From assembly GCA_019751475.1 (NCBI GenBank), contig JAIENH010000698.1:1-5470 (forward strand): a stretch of DNA of 5,470 nucleotides, read 5' to 3'. The position numbers were made by a program, and so were the translations under genes. Shown here piece after piece: positions 1 to 5,470 of this stretch; position 1 is the stretch's first letter; each line of letters starts with the position of its first letter. This stretch comes from Cyclobacteriaceae bacterium (GTDB lineage: Bacteria > Bacteroidota > Bacteroidia > Cytophagales > Cyclobacteriaceae). The notes under the pieces were generated by a model. That model was not told the origin of the DNA. It searched no databases and saw only the letters and a program-made list of their open reading frames with translations.

Positions 1-144
1 ACTAAGGAGGGCATCGTCAAAAAACACGTGCCGGGGCACTTTCCCAATGGCCCCCAAAACTGCCTCGTCACGGATGCCTTTTTGGCGTAGTGTACTGACT
101 AATTTGCTGCGCAGACCCCGCTGCTTATAGTTGTCTTCGATCAT
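1..144 (-). CDS. pcm: Protein-L-isoaspartate O-methyltransferase, N-terminal part (runs off left edge)
   Basis: The minus strand from an ATG at 144-142 reads 48 codons without a stop to the window edge, beginning MIEDNYKQRGLRSKLVSTLR. The start, the K/R-rich first helix, the G-I-R-D-E turn and the V-P-R-H-V-F-F-D segment at about residues 38-45 match the N-terminus of the isoaspartyl methyltransferase (PIMT) family as I know it from Bacteroidota. The enzyme is cytosolic. It transfers a methyl group from S-adenosylmethionine to the abnormal L-isoaspartyl carboxylate of aged proteins and so starts their repair. The SAM-binding motifs are outside the window, and about three quarters of a typical 210-220 residue protein is missing. 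The gene is divergent from the metal cluster and shares a 105-bp intergenic region with it. The identification rests on N-terminal similarity only. Confidence 0.85.
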   Translation of the reverse strand, partial: MIEDNYKQRGLRSKLVSTLRQKGIRDEAVLGAIGKVPRHVFFDDALLS

Positions 145-249
145 TGAATTTAACCCCAAAAAGACCATTTTTTGCTCAAAAACAAAGTTTTTTGAATTTC
201 TTAGGAAATTTGAAACCTATCAGCCTACTTTGGAGTTCTCTAATGCACA

Positions 250-646
250 GTGAAAAACTATTTTGCCATAGCGTTCACATGTGTGTACCTGACCCTGACA
301 GTAGGAGTGGCCAAAACCACCCACTACTGTATGGGCCGGGATAATAGCTCCTCCCTCTTCTCTTTATACAGCCAAAAAATGCGGTTGCTCCCTTTTTGAA
401 AAAGAAGGCAATGGTTGCTGCCACGATGAGCACGAAATTGTTAAGATTGACGATGATCAAAGCGGTAGCAATGTACTCTATTCTCCTACACCTCAGTTTA
501 ATCTGATCGGTGAACTTTATGGAGAAGTGGCAGTGCATTCAAGTGAGAAGCAACCGAGCATACCATTATTTACTACAACCAAGCCACCGCCTCTTAAGGT
601 ACCCTACTACAAGGCTTTTTGCAGTTTGTTTTCTATGAGTCGATAG
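250..646 (+). pseudogene. HYC/CC/PP-motif small exported protein (probable metal-related), split by a +1 frameshift
   Basis: Two plus-strand frames join into one protein. From a GTG at 250 the first frame gives MKNYFAIAFTCVYLTLTVGV, a signal-peptide-like start, then H-Y-C at residues 25-27, and runs to an A6 tract at 374-379. Unshifted, it stops at 397-399 after 49 codons. If one A is dropped, reading continues in the second frame with C-G-C (44-46), G-C-C-H-D-E-H (55-61), an acidic stretch, and K-P-P-P-L at 111-115, ending at TAG 644-646, for 131 residues in total. The order HYC, then CC, then PPP near the C-terminus, together with the length, matches the Bacteroidota proteins called HYC_CC_PP family. 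These have no proven function that I know of, but they often sit beside metal-binding and TonB-receptor genes, as here. No good ribosome binding site precedes the GTG; GGAG at 232-235 is 14 nt away. The gene may be truly broken, or the extra A may be a sequencing error. Confidence 0.72.
374..379 (+). other. A6 tract: point of frame change in the HYC/CC/PP gene
   Basis: Upstream codons read S-Q-K into this run of six A. With six A the next codons are M-R-L-L-P-F and then a stop. With five A they are C-G-C-S-L-F-E-K, which carries the cysteines and charged residues expected of the family. The shift is therefore one extra base here, or a deletion of two nearby. A short homopolymer is a common site for both sequencing indels and replication or transcription slippage. 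Nothing in the DNA distinguishes these. Confidence 0.7.
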
Positions 647-709
647 GTTAAGACCCGTCCTGAGTTCATCAGGTATAGCTATTTCATTAACCTTTAGATT
701 CAAATTAAC

Positions 710-1066
710 ATGAAAACATTCTTTTTAGCTTTTCTCTTTATCTCCTTCTTTTCATTGGCTGCAAATGCGCAGTCGAAAGTAGTTACGGCTTCTATTAAAG
801 TGTATGGCAACTGTTCAATGTGCAAAAAAAGAATTGAAACTGCACTTGATAAGGCCGGCATTAAAAAAGCGGAGTGGAGCCCCAAGACGAAAGAGCTCCA
901 GGTAGTCTACAACAGCGCGAAAATCTCCGAGAATAAAATCCATGAGATCATTGCTGCTGCCGGTCATGATACTGACAAAGTGAAGGCAAAGGAAGATGTG
1001 TATGCATCGCTCCCGTTTTGCTGCCTGTATCGCGATCATGATCACGATACAAAAGACAACCACTAA
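710..1066 (+). CDS. Exported heavy-metal-associated (HMA) domain protein
   Basis: This gene encodes 118 residues. Residues 1-20 are a clear signal peptide (K at position 3, a hydrophobic F/L-rich core, then A-N-A before Q21), so the protein is exported to the periplasm or cell surface. Residues 24-92 form one HMA/ferredoxin-like domain, with the metal-binding loop G-N-C-S-M-C at 33-38 (CxxC at 35 and 38) and the conserved A-G-H-D-T near 84-88. In MerP/Atx1-type proteins such a CxxC binds a soft metal, usually Cu(I), sometimes Hg, Zn or Ag. The C-terminal tail adds L-P-F-C-C (CC at 104-105) and a His/Asp tail, H-D-H-D at 110-113 with H118 last, which could give a second metal site. The gene starts 63 bp after the HYC/CC/PP gene and ends 9 bp before the receptor, so it is very likely co-transcribed at least with the receptor. 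The domain call is firm; the metal and direction of transfer are inferred. Confidence 0.9.
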   Translation: MKTFFLAFLFISFFSLAANAQSKVVTASIKVYGNCSMCKKRIETALDKAGIKKAEWSPKTKELQVVYNSAKISENKIHEIIAAAGHDTDKVKAKEDVYASLPFCCLYRDHDHDTKDNH

Positions 1067-1075
1067 GCTCCATTT

Positions 1076-2989
1076 ATGAAAGTGTTTGTCATAAGCTGGC
1101 TGCTGCCGGCCCTCATGGTGTTGTCATTTTCTACAAACGCGCAGCGCCTGATGGGGCTCGTGATCGAAAAGGATAAGCAAGGCAAAGACCAGCCGTTGCC
1201 AGGTGCCAACGTATATTGGCTTGGCACTTCCAAAGGCACAACTACAAAAGAGAATGGTGTGTTTTTGATTGACCGGATTCCAGATGCGGATAAACTCGTG
1301 ATCAGCTTTGTTGGTTATAAATCAGATACAATAGTCATCGCAGATCAATCGAACGTCAAGATTGAAATGAAGTCCGACAAGCTTTTGCAGGAAGTAACGG
1401 TGCAAGGTTGGAAACCAACTACCCACATTGATCACGCTTCCGGTATCAACGTAGTGGTGATGGATGAGAAAGAATTATTCAAAGCCGCTTGTTGCAATTT
1501 GTCGGAAAGTTTCGAGACCAATCCATCGGTCGATGTTGCGTTTACGGATGCAATAACCGGCACACGTCAAATTCAAATGCTCGGCCTTTCCGGGCCCAAC
1601 ACCATGATCTCGTTAGAGAACATGCCGGGCGTCCGTGGGCTTGCGGCCAGTCAGGGTATCCAATTTATTCCCGGCACATGGATTAATTCTATCCAGGTGA
1701 CCAAGGGAGTAGGCTCCGTGGTAAATGGATATGAAAGTATAGCCGGGCAGATCAACGTGGAATTGAAGAAGCCTCAGGAGAGTGATAAGCTGTATGTGAA
1801 TGGCTATGTCAACAATTCCGGTCGCACCGAGGCCAATCTCATTTACACAGCACAGACCGGCAAGAAGTGGGGCACCACTTTTTTGATTCACGGAAGTGTA
1901 CGACCTATTGAAATGGATCAAAACAAAGATTCTTTCTTGGATTTTCCGAAAGGAAACCAAGTGAATTTTACTAATCGTTGGGTGTACAATTCCGGCAACG
2001 GATGGTTGGGACAATTTTCACTGAAGTACCTGGAAGACACTAAGCAAGGTGGGCAGACCGGCTATGTGGCGGAGAAAGATAAATTCACCACCAACCGCTA
2101 CGGTCTTGAAATCAATACAAAACGATATGAATTTGTGGGCAAGTTGGGATACCAGTTTGCGAGCAAGCCTTACAAAAGTGTTGGGTTTCAACTCAGCGGA
2201 GTGCAACACAATCATGATAGTTATTATGGGTTTAACATTCACAGTGCGAAAGAGCAGTCACTGTATGCCAATCTGATTTACCAATCAATTATCAGCAACA
2301 CCCGACATAAATTTAAAACGGGCCTAAGTTTTCTCTGGAATGGCTATGCGGAAATACTACAACAGGCCAACGCAAGTGTTTTGCCGTGGAACTTTGACCG
2401 CATCGAGCGGGTGCCGGGTGCCTTCTTCGAGTACTCATACGATGACCTCAAAAAATTTTCGGTTATAGCCGGGGCACGTGTTGATCATCACAACTTGTTT
2501 GGCACGATGGTGGTACCACGACTGCACGCCAAGTACAATTTGACGGAAACGACTACTCTTCGAGCCTCTACAGGTCGGGGCTGGCGCGTGGCTAATATCC
2601 TGGCGGAAAACACAGGCTTTCTTGCTTCTTCGCGTGTCATGATTTTGAAAAACCAGCAGACTACTTCTGCTTACGGTTTCAGACAAGATGATGCGTGGAA
2701 TTACGGACTCACATTCCAGCAAGATTTCACGTTGGATTATCGTCCTGGGTCAATAAGTGTTGAATATTTCTACTCAGATTTTAAAAATCAGGCTGTGGTG
2801 GACTGGGATTCCAATCCGCAGCGCGTAAAGTTTTTCGGACTTACAGGCCGATCGTTTTCACATAGTATGCAAACGCAAGTGGATTATCAATTGGCCAGGC
2901 GCCTTGACCTTCGCATAGCGTATCGTTGGCTGGATGTGCAAACAGATTACCTCATGGGACGCTTGTGCCTCGTGATCGAGCATTCGTGA
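1076..2989 (+). CDS. TonB-dependent outer-membrane receptor of metal cluster, main part (frame ends early)
   Basis: This frame gives 637 residues. Residues 1-22 are a signal peptide ending T-N-A-Q. Residues 25-98 form a carboxypeptidase-regulatory-like beta domain (P-G-A-N-V near 42-46, then S-F-V-G-Y), typical of Bacteroidota receptors. The plug domain follows from about 110 to 235, with A-A-C-C-N-L-S-E-S-F (CC at 139-140), N-P-S-V-D, Q-M-L-G-L-S-G and S-I-Q-V-T-K-G. The rest is beta-barrel with repeated aromatic strands. Receptors with this CC plug are usually found with HMA proteins and are annotated as copper or heavy-metal related. The role is TonB-powered movement of a ligand across the outer membrane, with the ligand inferred. 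The last true residues in this frame are L-M-G-R-L at about 626-630. What follows (C-L-V-I-E-H-S and a stop) is out of frame, and the last strands continue in another frame at 2965. The start lies 9 bp after the HMA stop. Confidence 0.88.
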   Translation: MKVFVISWLLPALMVLSFSTNAQRLMGLVIEKDKQGKDQPLPGANVYWLGTSKGTTTKENGVFLIDRIPDADKLVISFVGYKSDTIVIADQSNVKIEMKSDKLLQEVTVQGWKPTTHIDHASGINVVVMDEKELFKAACCNLSESFETNPSVDVAFTDAITGTRQIQMLGLSGPNTMISLENMPGVRGLAASQGIQFIPGTWINSIQVTKGVGSVVNGYESIAGQINVELKKPQESDKLYVNGYVNNSGRTEANLIYTAQTGKKWGTTFLIHGSVRPIEMDQNKDSFLDFPKGNQVNFTNRWVYNSGNGWLGQFSLKYLEDTKQGGQTGYVAEKDKFTTNRYGLEINTKRYEFVGKLGYQFASKPYKSVGFQLSGVQHNHDSYYGFNIHSAKEQSLYANLIYQSIISNTRHKFKTGLSFLWNGYAEILQQANASVLPWNFDRIERVPGAFFEYSYDDLKKFSVIAGARVDHHNLFGTMVVPRLHAKYNLTETTTLRASTGRGWRVANILAENTGFLASSRVMILKNQQTTSAYGFRQDDAWNYGLTFQQDFTLDYRPGSISVEYFYSDFKNQAVVDWDSNPQRVKFFGLTGRSFSHSMQTQVDYQLARRLDLRIAYRWLDVQTDYLMGRLCLVIEHS

Positions 2990-3321
2990 ACCTTGCGTAC
3001 AAAACCAAAAGCAATTGGGCATTTGACTATACTGTACAACGAATTGGCAAGCAGCGATTACCAAATACAACGTCTAATCCGGTCGAGTATCAGTTGTCAT
3101 CGTTTTCGGATCCATACATCATGATGAACGCCCAGGTAACAAAGGACTTCGGTACAAGGTGGAGCGCATATGTTGGGGTAGAAAACATCAATGACTTCCG
3201 GCTCAATAATCCCATCGTGGCAGCTAACGATCCGTTTGGTATTTACTTCGATAGCTCGATGGTATGGGGCCCTGTGTTTGGTAGAATGTGGTATGCTGGA
3301 TTTCGGTATCGGATTAAATAA
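2965..3321 (+). pseudogene. C-terminal beta-barrel strands of the same TonB receptor, displaced into another frame
   Basis: From 2965 a different plus frame reads V-P-R-D-R-A-F-V-N-L-A-Y and continues for 118 codons to TAA 3319-3321. It contains the usual receptor C-terminus: F-D-Y-T near 20, I-G-K-Q-R-L-P-N-T, a run of barrel strands, V-E-N-I-N-D-F, N-D-P-F-G, and a last strand ending in aromatic and basic residues (G-F-R-Y-R-I-K). An alternating strand with an aromatic residue near the end is needed for outer-membrane insertion. Joined to the 630 good codons upstream with one base restored, the receptor would be about 748 residues, a normal size. The piece could also be read from a TTG at 2926, but its first 13 residues would merely shadow the receptor frame. 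It is unlikely to be an independent gene because it has no signal peptide. Without it, the 637-residue product lacks its last strands and should not fold in the membrane. Confidence 0.82.
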
Positions 3322-3338
3322 GTCGATACCGGAATTCA
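3297..3338 (+). terminator. Hairpin spanning the receptor stop codon, possible terminator
   Basis: CGGTATCG at 3304-3311 is the exact inverse complement of CGATACCG at 3324-3331, with a 12-nt A/T-rich loop. Allowing two G-U pairs, the stem extends outward to 3297 and 3338, for 15 pairs. The receptor TAA (3319-3321) lies in the loop. No T-run follows the stem, so it is not a classical intrinsic terminator. It could end or stabilise the metal-cluster transcript before the HEPN gene 27 bp later. Confidence 0.45.
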
Positions 3339-3349
3339 CAACAATGAAT

Positions 3350-3357
3350 TACCTTTG
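3350..3357 (+). promoter_or_regulatory. Bacteroidota-type -7 promoter element before the HEPN gene
   Basis: TACCTTTG is an exact match to the TAnnTTTG -7 consensus of the primary sigma factor in Bacteroidota. No clear TTTG or TTG -33 element is present about 19-21 nt upstream, so this is a half-supported promoter. The initiation point expected from such an element is close to 3363, only a few bases before the ATG codons at 3365 and 3368. That would make the transcript nearly leaderless. Confidence 0.4.
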
Positions 3358-3364
3358 AATGTAA

Positions 3365-3757
3365 ATGATGTCGAAGCAAGACCATATTGATTATTGGAAG
3401 AAGGAGGCCGAGCGTAATTGGGAAACGGCAGTATATCTAAAGGATGGCAGGCAGCACGTCATGTCCCTGTTTCTCTTGCATTTGGTTATTGAGAAGTTAT
3501 TAAAGGGCCATTGGGTAAAAGACAATGTTGATAATTTTCCTCCTCGCACACACGATTTGCAATATCTTCATAATCAAACCAGTTTAGATATTTCAGCGAG
3601 TGACTACGATTACTTAGCAATCGTTAATCAATGGAGTATTGACACCCGGTATCCTGATTTCAGGAATAAGATATATTCAATCGCCACGGACACCTATGTA
3701 AAGGAGCAGTTTCAGCATGTAGAAAAGATTAAGTCATGGTTACTCGCAAAGTTTTGA
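3365..3757 (+). CDS. HEPN domain protein, partner of a downstream nucleotidyltransferase
   Basis: This gene encodes 130 residues, mostly helical, with no signal peptide, so it should be cytosolic. It shows the pattern of the HEPN family of PF05168 type: a helix with W-K-K-E-A-E-R-N-W near 11-19, the helix with H-L-V-I-E-K-L-L-K-G near 39-48, P-P-R-T-H-D-L near 59-65, and T-R-Y-P-D at 94-98. HEPN proteins paired with minimal nucleotidyltransferases form toxin-antitoxin modules in which the HEPN partner is an RNase. I see no R-x4-6-H motif, the catalytic signature of active HEPN RNases, so an active toxin role is uncertain. Two adjacent ATGs (3365 and 3368) could serve as start. The frame ends within the first codons of the next gene, which implies translational coupling. 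The family call is good; the function is open. Confidence 0.85.
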   Translation: MMSKQDHIDYWKKEAERNWETAVYLKDGRQHVMSLFLLHLVIEKLLKGHWVKDNVDNFPPRTHDLQYLHNQTSLDISASDYDYLAIVNQWSIDTRYPDFRNKIYSIATDTYVKEQFQHVEKIKSWLLAKF

Positions 3758-4047
3758 TGGAGCGCATCCATGCGTTTGTAGATGATATCAAGCGGGTTGG
3801 CTACCAACCGACTAAAGTTATTTTGTTTGGCTCTTATGCCAACGGTGGTGTTCGGCAGGAGAGTGATATTGACCTTGCGATTTGGGATGATAGATTTACC
3901 GGGTGTGGTACAATTGATATTGAGCCAATCAAATCAATCATTTCTAAATACCCGCTGATCGAGTTGCATAGTTTTTCGACCGGGGATGACGATAAGAGCA
4001 ATCCATTTGCCATAGAGATTTTACGGACGGGTGTGCCGATCGAATAA
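3736..4047 (+). CDS. Minimal nucleotidyltransferase (MNT) domain protein, antitoxin-like partner of HEPN
   Basis: This gene encodes 103 residues in a single pol-beta-type nucleotidyltransferase fold. The signature G-S at 32-33 is followed by exactly ten residues and D-I-D at 44-46, the GSx10DxD motif that binds Mg and NTP. E76 in P-L-I-E-L is a plausible third acidic residue. In characterised MNT/HEPN pairs (MntA/HepT) the MNT protein adds AMP to a tyrosine of the HEPN RNase and silences it. All of its catalytic residues appear present here. The frame overlaps the HEPN gene by 22 nt from ATG 3736. A second in-frame ATG at 3757 (residue 8) overlaps the HEPN stop as TGATG, a classic coupling arrangement. 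I keep 3736 because M-V-T-R-K resembles starts I recall in relatives. The stop lies 4 bp from the end of the convergent CHAT gene. Confidence 0.87.
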   Translation: MVTRKVLMERIHAFVDDIKRVGYQPTKVILFGSYANGGVRQESDIDLAIWDDRFTGCGTIDIEPIKSIISKYPLIELHSFSTGDDDKSNPFAIEILRTGVPIE

Positions 4048-4051
4048 AACA

Positions 4052-5470
4052 TCAAAACCCAATCAAGACGAATGGTGCCCAATAGTAAGGCGACTTGTAT
4101 CGACTTGATTTGATCATTTCGGTTTTTGCTTTTTGGAGCGCTGTGCGAAAATCAGGTTTAGATTGTGTAAGCAACTCCTGGTAAAAGGCTGTCATTAATT
4201 GTGAAGTGGATTCATCAGCTACGCTCCAGTAGGATACCAGGATGTTCTTCGCACCGGCATACACGAGTGCCCGAGAAAGTCCGATGATGCCTTCGCCTTT
4301 CGAGAATTTTCCGAGTCCGGTTTGGCAGGCCGACAACACAGCCAACTCGGCATGGAGCTTAATGTTAAATAGTTCTCCCGAGAACACATTCCCATCTTCC
4401 TTGGCGGCTGGCTGCAAGAAAATGCGCGAAAGTTCGGGTGACTCCTCGTCAACGATGCCATGCGTAGCAAAATGCAGGTAACGGTAATCAGCAAGCTTGC
4501 CTGATTTGATTAAACCTTCGTTGGCATCGTTTCGGAGGGCTGTCAAAGTATTCGACTTGAAGAGCTGCGAAATGTTTCGCACTTCACTCTCTGTGCCGGG
4601 CAATTCTGCGAGGTTATCTTTTGTAGGGAAGCTAACCGGGGCGCACAGGAAAATGGATTGAGAAGGCCAACCTTCACCTGATTTATTTTTTTGAAGGAGA
4701 AGTCCTGCGGAGAATTCGTACCCGATGGCATATTTCTCTACAAGAAAATTTGGCGTAGAGGTGGCCGATGAAAGCTTCTTGACGCTAAGCGCCTCAAAGG
4801 GCATGGTGCTCAAACGCCCCGAAGGAATGATCACTAAGTTTTTAGCAGAACTAGGAACGCCACGCAGCAACAGCTTTGAAAGCGCATTTGATGCTTCGCG
4901 ATAAGAGTCTGTTACTGAATAGTAAAGACTATTGTTGAAGCCTTTGATGGAGCGGTCAAAATCTTTCGGAAGTGTGGAATTGTAAACACTAAATTTTGAT
5001 TTGGTTATAATGAAGGAATAAAGCTTGAGGTCTTGTTCGGCTACGAGGTAGCTGATCACAGCTGTCTTTTCATCCAGCAGGTCTTGAATTTGGCGAATAG
5101 ACGGTGCAGCCTGGTTGAACTTTAGGTTAAAGTAGTCAGGATAATTTTTTTCTAACTGCTTAATGAAATTTTCATAGCGCCCGTTTAGTTCAAAGATTAG
5201 CTTGCGCAATTCATTCTCTTGCGAAGGCCCCGGCTTTTGCGATAGTTGCTGCACCCGCAGGGCAATGGAAGCTTTCAAATCTTTTTCTTCGGCCAGGAGA
5301 TTATCAGGGATGCCGGCAAAAGATTTGGCCTCCGTGTCAGCGATGGACTCTTGCAAAACAGCAGACTTGCTCTTTTCGGCAAAGTAAAATGCGGTTTCCA
5401 GAAAGGGCCTGTTCTTTAATGTCACCTCACTGATGGCAATGCTCACCCTCACACCATGTTCATAGACTTC
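4052..5470 (-). CDS. CHAT-domain (caspase-like) protein, C-terminal 472 residues (5' end beyond right edge)
   Basis: The frame is open from the right edge to TGA at 4054-4052. A GTG at 5452 could be called a start, but in-frame codons E-V-Y-E-H-G precede it and the text reads like the end of a helical repeat, so the true start is outside. Counting from the edge, residues 1-45 resemble the last TPR-type helices and 50-115 a charged, coiled linker. About 180-472 is the CHAT domain (PF12770), a caspase-HetF-associated cysteine-protease fold. The catalytic pair is visible: H337 in H-F-A-T-H-G and C382 in L-S-A-C-Q-T-G, 45 residues apart. The C-terminus Y-Y-W-A-P-F-V-L-I-G is typical. TPR-CHAT proteins act as proteases triggered by a sensor or partner in the few studied cases. 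The target here is unknown. The gene converges on the HEPN/MNT pair with a 4-bp gap and no obvious terminator between them. Confidence 0.93.
   Translation of the reverse strand, partial: EVYEHGVRVSIAISEVTLKNRPFLETAFYFAEKSKSAVLQESIADTEAKSFAGIPDNLLAEEKDLKASIALRVQQLSQKPGPSQENELRKLIFELNGRYENFIKQLEKNYPDYFNLKFNQAAPSIRQIQDLLDEKTAVISYLVAEQDLKLYSFIITKSKFSVYNSTLPKDFDRSIKGFNNSLYYSVTDSYREASNALSKLLLRGVPSSAKNLVIIPSGRLSTMPFEALSVKKLSSATSTPNFLVEKYAIGYEFSAGLLLQKNKSGEGWPSQSIFLCAPVSFPTKDNLAELPGTESEVRNISQLFKSNTLTALRNDANEGLIKSGKLADYRYLHFATHGIVDEESPELSRIFLQPAAKEDGNVFSGELFNIKLHAELAVLSACQTGLGKFSKGEGIIGLSRALVYAGAKNILVSYWSVADESTSQLMTAFYQELLTQSKPDFRTALQKAKTEMIKSSRYKSPYYWAPFVLIGF

Noticed and set aside
212..219. TAGGTTTC on the minus strand, near-match to a -7 element for pcm
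   Set aside because: One base is off consensus and no -33 element is seen at the right distance. The 145-249 intergenic region probably holds divergent promoters, but I cannot place them.
226..232. TACTTTG on the plus strand as a -7 element for the metal cluster
   Set aside because: The spacer between TA and TTTG is one base short of TAnnTTTG, and upstream TTTG copies at 191-194 and 209-212 are at the wrong spacing.
144..344. 66-codon plus-strand frame from a TTG
   Set aside because: It begins in the intergenic region, shows no domain or signal peptide, and overlaps the true signal-peptide frame starting at 250.
275..538. 87-codon open frame on the minus strand, opposite the small exported-protein gene
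   Set aside because: It lies over the HYC/CC/PP gene, has no family look, and the plus-strand reading explains the codons and motifs.
659..673. Short hairpin CCTGA-GTTCA-TCAGG between the small gene and the HMA gene
   Set aside because: It has only 5 pairs, no T-run after it, and sits in a short gap inside a likely operon. It is probably chance.
1032..1047. Palindromic GATCATGATC near the end of the HMA gene
   Set aside because: It is explained by codons for the His/Asp-rich tail, and no similar copies occur nearby to suggest a binding site.
4219..4494. Minus- and plus-strand frames of 79-91 codons within the CHAT gene
   Set aside because: They are shadows of the CHAT frame, which carries the conserved catalytic motifs across this stretch.
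5387..5452. GTG at 5452 as the true start of the CHAT protein
   Set aside because: In-frame codons continue upstream to the edge without a stop, and the residues fit the end of a repeat helix, so the gene continues outside the window.

Overview
The window looks like Bacteroidota chromosome, probably Cytophagia or a relative. The evidence is the receptor with an N-terminal carboxypeptidase-like (CarboxypepD_reg) domain, a HYC/CC/PP-type periplasmic protein, a large CHAT protein, few Shine-Dalgarno sequences, and a perfect TAnnTTTG-type -7 promoter element before one gene. The genus cannot be told from the sequence.

Layout. (1) At the left edge, on the minus strand, is the first 48 codons of a protein-L-isoaspartate O-methyltransferase (pcm). 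(2) Divergent from it is a three-gene plus-strand metal-handling cluster: a small HYC/CC/PP-motif exported protein (250-646, read through one frameshift), an exported heavy-metal-associated (HMA) domain protein (710-1066), and a TonB-dependent receptor (1076-3321, read through a second frameshift near 2963). A hairpin overlaps the receptor stop. (3) A HEPN/MNT pair follows on the plus strand (3365-4047), with its own promoter-like element and overlapping reading frames. (4) Converging on it, 4 bp from its stop, is the C-terminal 472 residues of a CHAT-domain (caspase-like) protein on the minus strand. Its N-terminus lies beyond the right edge.

How the genes relate. The three metal genes share a theme of paired cysteines: CC in the small protein, CxxC plus CC in the HMA protein, and CC at the receptor plug. 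This fits a periplasm-to-outer-membrane route for copper or a similar soft metal. The substrate and direction are inferred, not shown. Both the first and last genes of this cluster carry a single frame break, while the HMA, HEPN, MNT and CHAT frames are open. The cluster is therefore either decaying or carries two assembly indels. The HEPN/MNT pair and the CHAT protein belong to families common in toxin-antitoxin and defence-type accessory regions, but nothing here shows that they work together.

The least obvious item is the small gene at 250-646. It is hidden because its two halves lie in different frames, and it becomes a coherent 131-residue family-like protein if one A is removed from an A6 run. 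No RNA genes, insertion sequences, CRISPR arrays or long repeats were seen.
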